A DNA stretch of 64,000 nucleotides from Paenibacillus donghaensis (GCF_002192415.1 NZ_CP021780.1:6262001-6326000); one strand, 5' to 3'; shown: positions 1-8,790, counted from the stretch's first letter. Numbers and translations: made by a program. The notes: generated from the letters alone by a model not told the origin.

Positions 1-410
1 GGTTCCCCCGTCCCATCATCCTCCACCTCTCCTTTCCAGGGGTCTCCCTCCTGGCCCCGCACGAATTCAAAGCTTTGGTAGCGGGGATGGTAAGTCCCTC
101 CCCCGTCCTCCCAGTAATGCTGATGATCGGTTACCAGATGCGTGTATACGCCGGCCTGACCCAGCTGTTCAATGGCCGAATCATCGAACGGCTCCAGCGG
201 CCCCCAACTGCGGTGCAAAAAATTATAACGTCCCGTGTGAAGCTCCCTGCGGGCCGGCATGCAGGGCATACTGCCGATGTAGCTGTTGCCGAATACGACG
301 GACCGCTCGGCGAGCCGTTCAAATTGGGGCGTCTTTATCCATGTCGGTCCGCCGTAAGGAGAGAGCATATGCCGATTAAGCGTATCAAACATCACCATGA
401 TTGCTTTCAC
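1..410 (-). CDS. Sulfatase, N-terminal part (runs off the window)
   Basis: The protein is a sulfatase of the formylglycine-dependent family, which hydrolyses sulfate esters. It reads from a GTG at 410 with AAAGGATG upstream and stays open to base 1, so only about 136 residues are present. Near the N-terminus MFDTLNRHML gives the metal-binding Asp9. The signature C-x-P-x-R appears as CMPAR at residues 50-54, where Cys50 would be converted to formylglycine, followed by ELHTGRYN. The start lies 7 bp after the stop of the upstream ABC permease, so it is the distal gene of the transporter operon. This suggests, but does not prove, uptake and desulfation of a sulfated glycan. No signal peptide is visible, so it is probably cytoplasmic. 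The substrate cannot be told. Confidence 0.85.
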   Translation of the reverse strand, partial: MKAIMVMFDTLNRHMLSPYGGPTWIKTPQFERLAERSVVFGNSYIGSMPCMPARRELHTGRYNFLHRSWGPLEPFDDSAIEQLGQAGVYTHLVTDHQHYWEDGGGTYHPRYQSFEFVRGQEGDPWKGEVEDDGTGE

Positions 411-417
411 AAATCGA

Positions 418-1284
418 TCATCCTTTCACACTTGATGAGATGGCACTACGAATGAACTGCTTTTGGAACAGCAGAAACATGACCAGAATCGGTATCGACA
501 CCAGCAGAGTCGCCGCCATCAGAAGATTGTACTGAACTTGATTCTCTCCGCGAAACACCTGCAGCCCCAGCTGGACGGTCCGCATTGCCGGACTGTTCGT
601 GTAGATTAGCGGATGGAAGAAATCGTTCCAGACTCCCACAAATTTGAAAATGCCCAAAGTCGCGATCAGCGGTCCGCTGAGGGGGAGATAAATAAAAAAG
701 AACAGTCGGGTATAGCCCGATCCGTCAATATAAGCGGCTTCATCGAGTGCCTTGGGCATCTGCAGATAGAACTGCCGGGCCATAAATACACCGAAGGCTC
801 CTGAAAGCTCCGGAACAATGAGCGCATAGTAGCTGTCCAACCAGCCATTTCCGCCATGCCCGAACATATCGTTCCCCCCGAACAGCGGAATTGATTTGAG
901 TACAAGAAACTGGGGAATGACGGTGACCTGTGCGGGGATCATCAGCCCGACGAGCAGCAGAAGGAATAACAAGCTTCTCCCTTTGAAGCGGATTCTGGCA
1001 AAGGCAAATCCTGCCATGGTGTTGAAGATCAGGCTTCCGAGTACAGCTGCGCCCGTAACGACAACAGAGTTTTTGAGAAACAATCCCCATTCCGCCATTT
1101 GCAGAGCCCGGATATAGTTGGAAGGATGCCAGGCGGCGGGCAGCAGTCTTGTCGCGCCTGCCGCAAATTCTTCATCCCCCTTCATAGAGGTAAAGAACGT
1201 CATGAGCAGCGGCAGAACAGCAAGCAAAGTGATTACCGTTAAAATCAGATAAGCCGTAAAACGTTCGGTTTTCGTGGAGTTCAT
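418..1284 (-). CDS. Carbohydrate ABC transporter permease (MalG/UgpE type)
   Basis: This is an inner permease subunit of a CUT1-type sugar importer, 288 aa. The N-terminal helix is followed by FFTSMKGDEEF, typical of MalG-like subunits. The EAA loop reads LDEAAYIDGSGYTRLFFFIY LP-like near residue 190 and docks onto the ATPase. The ATG at 1284 (MNSTKTERF) was chosen because upstream residues are shadow sequence overlapping the preceding gene; AGGGAAG lies upstream. It is 13 bp from the other permease gene. No ATP-binding subunit is encoded nearby, so a shared MsmX-like ATPase elsewhere is likely (inference from known CUT1 systems in Bacillota). Confidence 0.9.
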   Translation of the reverse strand: MNSTKTERFTAYLILTVITLLAVLPLLMTFFTSMKGDEEFAAGATRLLPAAWHPSNYIRALQMAEWGLFLKNSVVVTGAAVLGSLIFNTMAGFAFARIRFKGRSLLFLLLLVGLMIPAQVTVIPQFLVLKSIPLFGGNDMFGHGGNGWLDSYYALIVPELSGAFGVFMARQFYLQMPKALDEAAYIDGSGYTRLFFFIYLPLSGPLIATLGIFKFVGVWNDFFHPLIYTNSPAMRTVQLGLQVFRGENQVQYNLLMAATLLVSIPILVMFLLFQKQFIRSAISSSVKG

Positions 1285-1297
1285 CTCTTGCACTTCC

Positions 1298-2170
1298 CTA
1301 TTCCATTGATGAATTGCGGCTTCCCATCTTGTACTGGAGGAGCGTGATAGCCATGGTAACGGCAAGCAGAACAACAGACATAGCCGAAGCATAACCCATC
1401 CGATAATCCTGGAAGCTGGCGCTGACAATCTGCGTGACCACCGTCGTACTGGAGTTGGCTGGCCCTCCGCCCGTCAAAATATAGACCAGGTCAAACACTT
1501 GAAACGAGCGGATCGTTGAGATGATGAACAAGAACAGCAGAATCGGCTGCAGCAGAGGAAGTGTAATATGGATGAATTGCCTCACGCCCGAGGCTCCGTC
1601 CAGCGCTGCGGCTTCGTACAGACTCTCCGAAATGCCCTGAATGCCTCCAAGCAGAACAATCATTGCGAAGCCCATTCCGGTCCAGATACCGATGACAATG
1701 ACCGATCCGAGCGAGGTGTCGGGACTCTGCAGCCAGTTCCTTCCCGCCACTCCGAACAGGGACAGCATGCGGTTGACCGGACCCTGCAGCGGGTCCAGCA
1801 GCCATAGCCAGGTCATTGCGACGGCCACGGACGACAGTACTCCTGGCAGGTAGATCAGGGCACGGAAGGCAGCAAGTCCTTTGAGCCGCAAGGTCAATAC
1901 CGCCGCAAGCACCAGACCGAGCCCCATGGATGGAAGAACCGTGCCCAGCCAGTAGCAGGCTGTATTTCTCACGGCTTTTCCGAAGATGGGATCGTGAAGA
2001 AGCTTCGTATAATTGGCGCTCCCCGTCCATACAGGCGGCTGGAGCATGGTGTAATCGGTAAAGCTCAGATAAATGATGCGGAGAACCGGAATGAGCACGA
2101 ACAGCAGAAACAGGAACATGCTCGGAAAAATCAACAGATACGGAACAATCCGGTTCCAGCCTTTATTCAT
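1298..2170 (-). CDS. Carbohydrate ABC transporter permease (MalF/UgpA type)
   Basis: This is the second membrane subunit of the CUT1 importer, 290 aa with about six hydrophobic helices starting at VPYLLIFPSMFLFLLF. The EAA loop is SLYEAAALDGASGVRQF followed by ITLPLL, about 90 residues from the C-terminus. Two ATGs are possible: 2176 falls almost directly after the TAAGGAGGAG Shine-Dalgarno, while 2170 has a normal 8-nt spacing, so 2170 is preferred. It forms an operon with the lipoprotein gene upstream and the second permease downstream. The substrate is unknown; sugar oligomers are the family norm. Confidence 0.9.
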   Translation of the reverse strand: MNKGWNRIVPYLLIFPSMFLFLLFVLIPVLRIIYLSFTDYTMLQPPVWTGSANYTKLLHDPIFGKAVRNTACYWLGTVLPSMGLGLVLAAVLTLRLKGLAAFRALIYLPGVLSSVAVAMTWLWLLDPLQGPVNRMLSLFGVAGRNWLQSPDTSLGSVIVIGIWTGMGFAMIVLLGGIQGISESLYEAAALDGASGVRQFIHITLPLLQPILLFLFIISTIRSFQVFDLVYILTGGGPANSSTTVVTQIVSASFQDYRMGYASAMSVVLLAVTMAITLLQYKMGSRNSSME

Positions 2171-2209
2171 GTTCATCTCCTCCTTAGAAACCCGTTCCCG
2201 GATTGTATC

Positions 2210-3508
2210 TTATTTAGTGGCTGCAATTTCATCCCTGGCCAGCTTGGCGTTATCCTTTAAGGCGTCCGCAGGCGCCTTAATGCCGTTATAGGCCTCTTCA
2301 AGAGCGAGTCGCAAATATTTAACATTAATGGACCACTGCTTGGAAGGCGGATAGCCCTGTGCGTTCTTCATGGTCTCGTAGGAGATTTCATTCTCCGGGT
2401 GGGCCTTTAAGTACTCTTCCTTGACAGACTGCAAGGGCGGCAGATTGCCGGTTTCAGTCGTAAACTTCAGAATGTTGTCCTTGCTGAACCAGAACTTGAT
2501 GAATGCCCACGCCGCATCGGGATGCTTGGTGCTGGCCGCCGCCGTAAGGAACGTGCCCAGCATCAGCGCTGGCTGGCTTCCGTCGATTCCGGCAGGCGGC
2601 AGGGACCAGCCAATGTTGTCGCTTCCGACCGATTGAACGAGCGAAGCCGCCGCTGAGGCCGAGATGAATGCCATTGCCGCCTGGCTGTTCTGAAAAGGTG
2701 TTCCCGTCGTCGACTGCTGATTGCTGGCCATAAACCCGCCAGACTTGTATAACTCCACCAGCCGTTCCACCAGTTGGATGGACGTTTCGGAGTCAAATTG
2801 CGGATTGCCCTCGTTGTCGTAAAAATTTTGTCCCAGAAGCAGCAGAATCGAAAGATAGGACTGCTCCCCGTTGCTGATCTGAATATCGAGCCCTGACCGG
2901 ACCGTTTGACCGTTCTCCGCTTTCTTAAGCTTGTTTGCGAATTCGAACAGTTCATCCACCGTCTTCGGTGGCGACTCGGGATTAAGTCCGGCTTCCTTAA
3001 AGAAATCCTTCCTCCACGCAAGTGGCCGCACATCCGGCATCAGCAGCCCGTACTGCCCATCCTGCCATTGTCCGGACTTCCAAATATCCGGGAAGAAATC
3101 GGAGGCTCCTTCCCACTGCTCCTGGTCGATATACGGCTGAAGATTCAGGTACTTCCCCTGATCCACCGTGGAAATCAATTGTCCAAAGCCAAGACCGTGC
3201 ACATCCGGCTGTGTGCCGCCTGAATAAGCAACTGCCAGCTTTTGAAAATATTGATCCCAAGGTACAACGGTAAGCTCCACATGAATGTCAGTGTGCTGCT
3301 CTTCAAACGATGCAATCGTCTTTTGAATGGCCTGGTCCGTGATCTCTCCGGCATTTGGATACCAGAATTTCAGTGTTACCTTCTCCGAATCGGTCCCGTC
3401 TGCCTGTGTTCCGGCAGGCTCCTGACCTGAACCCGGCGCACAGCCGCTGAGTACCAGCGTAAGAATAATCGTCAATATGATGAGTCCCGCAGTTAACCGT
3501 TGTCTCAT
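2210..3508 (-). CDS. Sugar ABC transporter substrate-binding lipoprotein
   Basis: This is an extracellular solute-binding protein, 432 aa, family 1 (sugar). A signal peptide with a hydrophobic core ends in the lipobox LSGC, giving lipidated Cys23. The mature protein has the periplasmic-binding fold typical of the family: LKFWYPNAGE at the start of lobe 1, VVPWDQYFQKLAVAYSGG and PDVHGLGFGQL. CAGGGGGAT precedes the ATG. It is the first gene of the transporter-sulfatase operon and lies divergent from an AraC-type regulator that probably controls it. It would deliver sugar to the two permeases encoded downstream. Confidence 0.92.
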   Translation of the reverse strand: MRQRLTAGLIILTIILTLVLSGCAPGSGQEPAGTQADGTDSEKVTLKFWYPNAGEITDQAIQKTIASFEEQHTDIHVELTVVPWDQYFQKLAVAYSGGTQPDVHGLGFGQLISTVDQGKYLNLQPYIDQEQWEGASDFFPDIWKSGQWQDGQYGLLMPDVRPLAWRKDFFKEAGLNPESPPKTVDELFEFANKLKKAENGQTVRSGLDIQISNGEQSYLSILLLLGQNFYDNEGNPQFDSETSIQLVERLVELYKSGGFMASNQQSTTGTPFQNSQAAMAFISASAAASLVQSVGSDNIGWSLPPAGIDGSQPALMLGTFLTAAASTKHPDAAWAFIKFWFSKDNILKFTTETGNLPPLQSVKEEYLKAHPENEISYETMKNAQGYPPSKQWSINVKYLRLALEEAYNGIKAPADALKDNAKLARDEIAATK

Positions 3509-3625
3509 TTTTAATCCCCCTGTTGATGAACTTTGGTGGCTCTACGCTTTGTCCAGTTGACCGGTAAAAACACAGACATAGTATTCCTACTAACTTACTT
3601 GCCATTCGGCCGTCCAATGTTTATC

Positions 3626-3655
3626 ATTATAGCATTGAGGGGGGAGCCCGTATTT
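3626..3655 (-). promoter_or_regulatory. Predicted promoter of the sugar ABC operon
   Basis: A perfect TATAAT lies on the minus strand at 3631-3626, 118 bp before the lipoprotein ATG. No good -35 hexamer is found 16-18 bp upstream (the sequence there is near AATACG). This would fit a promoter that needs an activator such as the divergent AraC-type protein. The -10 is seen directly; the dependence is inference. Confidence 0.5.
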
Positions 3656-3729
3656 ATCCGGCAACGTTATTTTTGTACCAAAAATGCAGATTTTCATTTC
3701 TATTGGCAGCAAACAGAGGGGGATGATAT

Positions 3730-4761
3730 GTGATGAAGACTGCAGTGGTTAGGGGAAATGAAACTACAGGACAGACGGAAGTGAAACAGGCTTTCTTGAA
3801 GAAGTGGCATAGTCAAGGACAGAAGCTGCTTGAATTTCAAAATCACAGCTCAATGGATCACCTTAAGATTAACATCCGCTGGCTGAAAGAGTGGTGTTTG
3901 TACGAGGGACATCCTTATCAATTTTTATTCGAGTACAGCGTCATCTGGCTGGTAACCGGCGGTTCCGCCACCATCACGCTGGAACGGGTTCCGTATAGAC
4001 TGAAGTGCGGAGATATCGTCTGCATCCCTCCTCAAACGCATCAGACCTGGGAGGATATCAGCGAAGGTTCCCCCTTCCGTTATCTCTCTTTTGCCTGTGA
4101 AGCTAAAGTTGGCGTGTTTGATTTCATACGGCTGTACCGCTTTCCCGTCATCGCCTCAACGGTGGAATCCTCAGACTTTCAAGCCCTGGTCGCTTCGTGG
4201 CAACTACTGGCCGTGACCTACAAAAAGTTTCTCGAACCCTTCCCAGCAGCCATCACTCCGGAAGCAGTCATCCCAACCCGCGGAACTGGTATTCCACCGG
4301 TGACGCTGAACACTGAACAAACGCTCAGGTATCTACAGGTTAGTTCGGACGGCCTCTCCTGGATACTGGAACTGTTCAAGGCTATGTGCCACTTGCTGCC
4401 TGATCATCCGGCGACCTATGACAACCGGGTCTTTGAAATATGCGACATCATCGCAAAACGCCTGTCCGAGCCGCTGTCTCTGGAAGAACTGGCCGAGACC
4501 GTATCTCTCAGCAAAGAACAGCTGCGAACGTTGTTCAAAGCGGCACTCGGAATGCCGCCCATGAAGTATGTCCAGCGCGTCCGGATGCAGCAGGCTCAGG
4601 ATCTGCTCTTGCTTACCTCGCTGTCCATCAAGGAAATCTCCGGCATGGTGGGCTTTGAGAACCAGCATCATTTTTCCCGTGCATTTCAACAGTATCACCG
4701 GCTTTCCCCCCAGCAGTACCGCAGTCGAGCAAAGCAAGACATGATATTTGCTCAAAGATGA
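3730..4761 (+). CDS. AraC-family transcriptional regulator with N-terminal cupin
   Basis: The product is a 343-aa regulator. The N-terminal half has an AraC-type ligand-binding cupin (TGGSATITLERVPYRLKCGDIVCIPPQTHQ in short segments). The last 100 residues hold two helix-turn-helix units: LSLEELAETVSLSKEQLRTLF and SIKEISGMVGFENQHHFSRAF with the closing LSPQQYR. The start is GTG 3730 or ATG 3733, both served by AGAGGGGG; the longer form is reported. It is transcribed away from the sugar ABC operon, the usual layout for a local activator responding to the transported sugar. The ligand is unknown. Confidence 0.88.
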   Translation: MMKTAVVRGNETTGQTEVKQAFLKKWHSQGQKLLEFQNHSSMDHLKINIRWLKEWCLYEGHPYQFLFEYSVIWLVTGGSATITLERVPYRLKCGDIVCIPPQTHQTWEDISEGSPFRYLSFACEAKVGVFDFIRLYRFPVIASTVESSDFQALVASWQLLAVTYKKFLEPFPAAITPEAVIPTRGTGIPPVTLNTEQTLRYLQVSSDGLSWILELFKAMCHLLPDHPATYDNRVFEICDIIAKRLSEPLSLEELAETVSLSKEQLRTLFKAALGMPPMKYVQRVRMQQAQDLLLLTSLSIKEISGMVGFENQHHFSRAFQQYHRLSPQQYRSRAKQDMIFAQR

Positions 4762-5097
4762 ACTGATTATAGAATAACAGGCCAGACATTGCTGTTTTTG
4801 CAGCCTCCGGTCATTAGGTAGACAAAATCATGTTTTCAAAGCATTATATTACCATATATGTAATGACAAAATAACGTTCCAAACGATGCCAAGGTGAATT
4901 ACAACCCACAGTGGGTGGTGATGATGGAGTGACTCCGATTAGACTTGACTACCTAAATAACAAACTTGATGTGATCATTAAACTTCATTAACTTCATCCC
5001 ATAACCATCCACGAGATGAGACACACACACATACTTCTATGCAATTTGAAGCTGGGGCCTCTATTAAAGAAGTGCAAGAACAGCCTGTTAAGAGGGC
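4762..5097. other. Non-coding gap between the AraC-type gene and rpsI
   Basis: About 340 bp without a convincing gene on either strand. It separates the accessory transporter locus from the ribosomal genes; both flanking genes end into it. An imperfect AT palindrome (TTAC-CATATAT-GTAA near 4850-4865) is present, with no clear function. Confidence 0.5.
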
Positions 5098-5133
5098 AAA
5101 ATAAAAGCCCCCGACCGCGAGGGCCAGAGGCTT
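5098..5133 (-). terminator. Rho-independent terminator of rplM-rpsI
   Basis: On the minus strand, 25 bp after the rpsI stop, AAGCC...CTGGCC pairs with GGTCGG...GGGCTT and is followed by TTATTTT. This is a typical intrinsic terminator for the rplM-rpsI transcript. Confidence 0.8.
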
Positions 5134-5157
5134 GAATTCCTTGTTGTATAAGGGATC

Positions 5158-5550
5158 TTAACGTTTCGAGAACTGAGGAGCACGACGTGCTGCTTTCAAA
5201 CCATACTTCTTACGTTCCTTCATGCGTGGGTCACGAGTCAGGAATCCGGCTTTCTTCAGGGAACCACGGTATTCCGGGTCAACCTTCAGAAGAGCACGGG
5301 AGATTCCGTGACGGATAGCTCCAGCTTGACCAGATGTTCCGCCACCGTGTGCGATAACGAGTACATCATAGTTGCCCAAAGTTTCAGTCAGTGTCAAAGG
5401 TTGTTTGACGATCAGTTTGAGTGTTTCCAAACCGAAATATTCATCCATCTCACGTTTGTTAATGACAATGCGTCCTTCACCCGGTACAAGGCGAACACGT
5501 GCTACCGAATGTTTACGACGACCTGTCCCATAGTATTGTACTTGTGCCAT
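5158..5550 (-). CDS. rpsI: 30S ribosomal protein S9
   Basis: S9 (130 aa) is a head protein of the small subunit whose C-terminal tail reaches the P-site tRNA. The sequence has the N-terminal [16 protein letters not shown], central [16 protein letters not shown] and the classic end RRAPQFSKR. Length equals the bacterial norm. It follows rplM by 20 bp as in most bacteria and is the last gene before an intrinsic terminator. Confidence 0.98.
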   Translation of the reverse strand: MAQVQYYGTGRRKHSVARVRLVPGEGRIVINKREMDEYFGLETLKLIVKQPLTLTETLGNYDVLVIAHGGGTSGQAGAIRHGISRALLKVDPEYRGSLKKAGFLTRDPRMKERKKYGLKAARRAPQFSKR

Positions 5551-5570
5551 GAAACTGTCCTCCTCTATTC

Positions 5571-6008
5571 TTATCCGCGAAGTTCGTAAACTTCAGGTTT
5601 TTGTGCTGCATGTGGATGCTCAGCGCCTGCATAGACTTTCAATCTCAGCTTCATGTGGTTGCCTTGACGAGTCTTAGGAATCATACCATGAACAGCAAAT
5701 TCGATCATGCGTTCAGGTTTAGTCTTAATCAGGTCTTCAGCAACAGTAACCTTCAGGCCACCTGGGTGCATCGAGTGACGGTAGTATTTCTTGTTCTGCA
5801 TTTTCTTACCGGTCAGGTGAATCTTCTCAGCGTTGATAACAACAACGAAATCTCCTGTATCAACATGTGGTGTGAATTGCGGTTTGTGTTTGCCACGGAT
5901 CAAAGCTGCGGCTTCGCTCGCCAAACGACCAAGTGTTTTGCCTTCGGCATCAATAATGTGCCAATTGCGTTCAACTTCGTTCGGCTTCGCCATGTAGGTG
6001 GTACGCAT
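5571..6008 (-). CDS. rplM: 50S ribosomal protein L13
   Basis: L13 (145 aa) is an early-assembly large-subunit protein. [19 protein letters not shown] at the N-terminus, [18 protein letters not shown] in the middle and the conserved HPHAAQKPE near the C-terminus identify it. The ATG at 6008 (MRTTYMAKP) is chosen over upstream in-frame codons because CAAGGAGGAAACATTC precedes it and the length matches the family. A promoter and structured leader precede the gene; in Bacillus this leader is an L13 autoregulatory site. Confidence 0.98.
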   Translation of the reverse strand: MRTTYMAKPNEVERNWHIIDAEGKTLGRLASEAAALIRGKHKPQFTPHVDTGDFVVVINAEKIHLTGKKMQNKKYYRHSMHPGGLKVTVAEDLIKTKPERMIEFAVHGMIPKTRQGNHMKLRLKVYAGAEHPHAAQKPEVYELRG

Positions 6009-6152
6009 GAATGTTTCCTCCTTGTTCTCGTACGAAAAATCATCTGTTTCGTATATCTTGTTTCTCATTGGTTTACGATTATGTTAGTGAAGCAAAGACT
6101 TTTGTTGGCATTTTCTTGATCGGGGCTGTGGGATAGCCATCAAGAAAACACA
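6009..6152 (-). ncRNA. Putative L13 leader (autoregulatory 5'UTR) of rplM-rpsI
   Basis: About 140 nt of untranslated RNA lie between the predicted start of transcription and rplM. It contains the hairpin TCTTGATGGCTATCCC... closing with CCGATCAAGA at 6145-6114. L13 leaders are known upstream of rplM in Bacillota, and position and stem fit; a covariance-model match was not possible here. Confidence 0.55.
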
Positions 6153-6158
6153 ACTTTT

Positions 6159-6187
6159 ATATTACAGTATAAACAAGACAAGTGCAA
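6159..6187 (-). promoter_or_regulatory. Promoter of rplM-rpsI
   Basis: Minus-strand TTGCAC (6187-6182), 17-bp spacer, TAATAT (6164-6159). Good sigma-A match placed about 150 bp before rplM and downstream of truA. Confidence 0.65.
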
Positions 6188-6228
6188 GATATTTTTAGCC
6201 ATTACGCCTGTTTTTTTATAAAGTAATT

Positions 6229-7008
6229 CTACTCCCAAGACTCCTCGTATTCCACACTCATTAAAGCCAGTCCTTGAGACATAGCTGTAGGTCCGGCCGC
6301 AGCACGGTCGCATGCTGCCAGAATTTCAGCCACCTCATCAGCCTGCAGTTTCCCTTCCCCTACATGAATCAGCGTCCCCATAATAATCCGCACCATATGC
6401 TGCAGAAATCCACTGCCGGTCACATAGGTGTATATGACGCCCTGGTCTGTCGACGATGGACGGCACATGCTGCGGTCGATCTCCATATGGGCCTCGAAGA
6501 TGGTTCGGACATGGGAAGTCTTCGTAGAGCGCCGTGATGCAAATGAGGTGAAGTCATGAGTGCCGATCAAATGAGTCAATCCCTGCTGCATAGCCGGTAT
6601 ATCCAGCTGCACAGGATGGTGATGCTGCCAGCGGCGCTGGAACGGGTCCGGGAACCGGTTGCCGTTAATTGTGTAACGGTAGGTTTTGCGCTTCGCTCCT
6701 CTGCGGGAGTGGAACGACAACGGCACCTCTCTGGCCTCCGTTACGACAATGTCCTGCGGCAGTCTGGCATTAAGCGCCAAACACCAGCGCTCGAGCGGGA
6801 TCTGCGAGGAGGTCGTGAAGTTGAACGGCTGGCCATAAGCATGGACCCCGGCATCTGTACGCCCTGAGGCGGTAATCTTAGTCGTCTCACCCGTCAGATG
6901 GAGGATTGCCTGTTCCAGTCTGTCCTGAATCGTATTGCCCTTAGGCTGGGTCTGAAAGCCATCATAACAGGTGCCGTCATAATTGACCTTCATCAATAGA
7001 TTGCGCAT
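6229..7008 (-). CDS. truA: tRNA pseudouridine synthase A
   Basis: TruA converts U38-U40 of the tRNA anticodon arm to pseudouridine. The protein is 259 aa. The catalytic motif GRTDAGVHAYGQ is at residues 49-60 with Asp52 as nucleophile; the N-terminal NYDGTCYDGFQTQ and the late FLQHMVRIIMGTL are also typical. The ATG at 7008 has AAGGGGAT upstream with normal spacing; an in-frame TTG at 7026 lies in front of that site and is rejected. It sits between rplQ and rplM as in Bacillus, but the energy-coupling-factor transporter genes usually found between rplQ and truA there are absent. Confidence 0.95.
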   Translation of the reverse strand: MRNLLMKVNYDGTCYDGFQTQPKGNTIQDRLEQAILHLTGETTKITASGRTDAGVHAYGQPFNFTTSSQIPLERWCLALNARLPQDIVVTEAREVPLSFHSRRGAKRKTYRYTINGNRFPDPFQRRWQHHHPVQLDIPAMQQGLTHLIGTHDFTSFASRRSTKTSHVRTIFEAHMEIDRSMCRPSSTDQGVIYTYVTGSGFLQHMVRIIMGTLIHVGEGKLQADEVAEILAACDRAAAGPTAMSQGLALMSVEYEESWE

Positions 7009-7048
7009 TCCCTTATCCCCTTGCAAGATATACTAAGCTTCTTCAAAA

Positions 7049-7091
7049 AGAAACGGCTCTGCCGTCCGCTGAAAAAGGCGGCTCCGTTTCT
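7049..7091 (-). terminator. Strong hairpin with T-run just upstream of truA
   Basis: AGAAACGG (7049-7056) pairs with CCGTTTCT (7084-7091), continued inside by GCCG-T-CC against GGCGGC. Read on the minus strand it is followed by TTTTTG, making it terminator-like in the sense direction of truA. It forms one side of the AT-rich element at 7096-7145. Confidence 0.55.
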
Positions 7092-7095
7092 CCGA

Positions 7096-7145
7096 GAAAT
7101 AGAAGGAATAAAGTATCAGGTGAAACTTATACTCTCTTCTATTTC
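7096..7145. repeat. AT-rich hairpin element, copy B
   Basis: A 50-bp inverted repeat: GAAATAGAAG (7096-7105) pairs perfectly with CTTCTATTTC (7136-7145), continued by AGTAT/ATACT, around a loop containing GGTGAAAC. It aligns over its length with the element at 51577-51630 and in structure with 55155-55203, and like them is flanked by GC-rich hairpins. Confidence 0.6.
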
Positions 7146-7172
7146 AAAAAAAAAGAGCCCCTGCGGGAGCTC
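7146..7172 (-). terminator. Terminator after rplQ
   Basis: Minus-strand GAGCTCCCGCAGGGGCTC followed by nine T residues. It ends the alpha/spc/S10 superoperon 140 bp after the rplQ stop. Confidence 0.8.
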
Positions 7173-7314
7173 CTTCCACTCTACCAAGGCGATTCCCGCG
7201 GTTAATTGTACGGCAGGGCTTATCCCCCTGCTGCACATTAACACTTGTATTCTCAAAGCCCTTGTCCGGGGGACAGTGGCAGTGAGGAGTCATTCGGAAA
7301 TCAGTTCTTGTGTA

Positions 7315-7680
7315 CTACGCGCGGTCTACGAGTTCAAGATAAACCATAGGCGCAGCATCGCCACGGCGAGGTCCCAGCTTCAGGATACGAGTGTATCCGC
7401 CTGGACGCTCTGTGTAACGAGGAGCAATATCAGAGAACAATTTTTGGATTGCATCTTGTTCACCGTCAATAGTCTCGCGGCGAACAAATGCAGCTACTTG
7501 ACGGCGAGCATGAAGATCGCCCTTTTTCGCTTTAGTGATCAGTTTCTCAGCGATGGAACGAACTTCCTTCGCCTTGGCTTCCGTTGTCTGGATGCGTTCG
7601 TATAGGAACAGATCCGTTACCATATCGCGGAACAATGCTTTGCGCGCGCTGGAATCACGGCCCAATTTTTGGTATGCCAT
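7315..7680 (-). CDS. rplQ: 50S ribosomal protein L17
   Basis: L17 (121 aa) binds near the exit tunnel on the large subunit. Identified by [18 protein letters not shown] at the start and [22 protein letters not shown] near the end. It follows rpoA by 34 bp, the standard end of the alpha operon, and is followed by an intrinsic terminator. Confidence 0.98.
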   Translation of the reverse strand: MAYQKLGRDSSARKALFRDMVTDLFLYERIQTTEAKAKEVRSIAEKLITKAKKGDLHARRQVAAFVRRETIDGEQDAIQKLFSDIAPRYTERPGGYTRILKLGPRRGDAAPMVYLELVDRA

Positions 7681-7714
7681 TTGTTTTCCCTCCTTTACTC
7701 AAGCAATCTGTAAG

Positions 7715-8659
7715 CTATTCTTCTGTACGGAGTCCCAAACCAAGCTCTTCCAGCTTCTCCTGAACTTCTTCCAAAGATTTACGACCCAGGTTGCGCACCT
7801 TCATCATATCTTCTTCCGTCTTCGTGGTAAGCTCCTGCACGGTATTAATACCGGCACGTTTGAGGCAGTTGTAGGAACGGACAGAAAGATCAAGCTCCTC
7901 GATTGTCATCTCAAGAACTTTTTCTTTTTTGTCTTCTTCTTTTTCAACCATAATTTCGGCGTCTTTCGCTTCATCCGTAAGTCCTACGAACAGAACGAGG
8001 TGCTCGTTCAAAATTTTGGCTCCGAGGCTTACAGCCTCTTCCGGTCTGATACTGCCATCTGTCCAGATCTCCATGGTCAACTTGTCATAGTTGGTTACTT
8101 GGCCAACACGAGTGTTGTCTATGCCATAGTTGACACGGGAGATAGGAGTGTAGATGGAGTCAACCGGGATAACACCGATTGGCTGATCGTCGCGTTTGTT
8201 CCGGTCCGCTTGGACGTAGCCGCGACCACGGCCTGCAAAAATACGCATGTGAAGTCTCGCGCCAGGTCCCAGCGTTGCAATGTGCAGATCCGGGTTCAGG
8301 ATTTCAACGTCGCTGTCCGCACGGATATCACCTGCGGTAACGATGCCTTCTCCTTCAGCATCAATCTCGAACACTTTCTCTTCATCTGAATGAATCTTCA
8401 GGGAAAGAGCTTTAAGGTTCAGAATGACCTCCGTTACATCTTCCATTACGCCGGGAATGGTCGAGAACTCATGCAGAACGCCGTCAATTTGGACCGATGT
8501 TACTGCGGCTCCCGGAAGGGAGGATAGCAGAATCCGGCGAAGCGAGTTCCCCAGAGTCGTGCCATATCCACGTTCGAGCGGTTCAACTACGAATTTCCCA
8601 TAGGTTCCTTCATCATTGGCTTCTACGGTCTCAATCTTCGGCTTTTCGATTTCTATCAC
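7715..8659 (-). CDS. rpoA: DNA-directed RNA polymerase subunit alpha
   Basis: The alpha subunit (314 aa) dimerises to start RNA polymerase assembly and contacts UP elements and activators. The N-terminal domain shows [22 protein letters not shown]; an acidic/lysine-rich linker (KEEDKKEK) precedes the C-terminal domain with [17 protein letters not shown] and [11 protein letters not shown]. The start is GTG at 8659 behind AAGGAGGGG. It lies between rpsK and rplQ as usual, but 131 bp after rpsK, a gap that holds a candidate promoter. Confidence 0.98.
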   Translation of the reverse strand: MIEIEKPKIETVEANDEGTYGKFVVEPLERGYGTTLGNSLRRILLSSLPGAAVTSVQIDGVLHEFSTIPGVMEDVTEVILNLKALSLKIHSDEEKVFEIDAEGEGIVTAGDIRADSDVEILNPDLHIATLGPGARLHMRIFAGRGRGYVQADRNKRDDQPIGVIPVDSIYTPISRVNYGIDNTRVGQVTNYDKLTMEIWTDGSIRPEEAVSLGAKILNEHLVLFVGLTDEAKDAEIMVEKEEDKKEKVLEMTIEELDLSVRSYNCLKRAGINTVQELTTKTEEDMMKVRNLGRKSLEEVQEKLEELGLGLRTEE

Positions 8660-8761
8660 GAGTGTACCCCTCCTTCAAACGTCGCTCCTATATGAAACTG
8701 TCACCCCATCAGGTGCATCATGTAGTATGCCTAAACACCTATTATTAGCAGATGCGTCAGA

Positions 8762-8770
8762 ATTATACCA
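8762..8770 (-). promoter_or_regulatory. Candidate extended -10 promoter of rpoA-rplQ
   Basis: Minus-strand TGGTATAAT (TGn plus a perfect -10) lies in the rpsK-rpoA gap about 100 bp before the rpoA GTG. No good -35 is visible, as allowed for extended -10 promoters. It could provide extra alpha subunit independently of the superoperon. Confidence 0.45.
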
Positions 8771-8790
8771 CATTCACGATACTGATTTCA

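Noticed and set aside
75..455. Plus-strand frame of 126 codons at the left end
   Set aside because: It is antisense to the sulfatase, whose motif C-x-P-x-R and ribosome site are clear on the minus strand.
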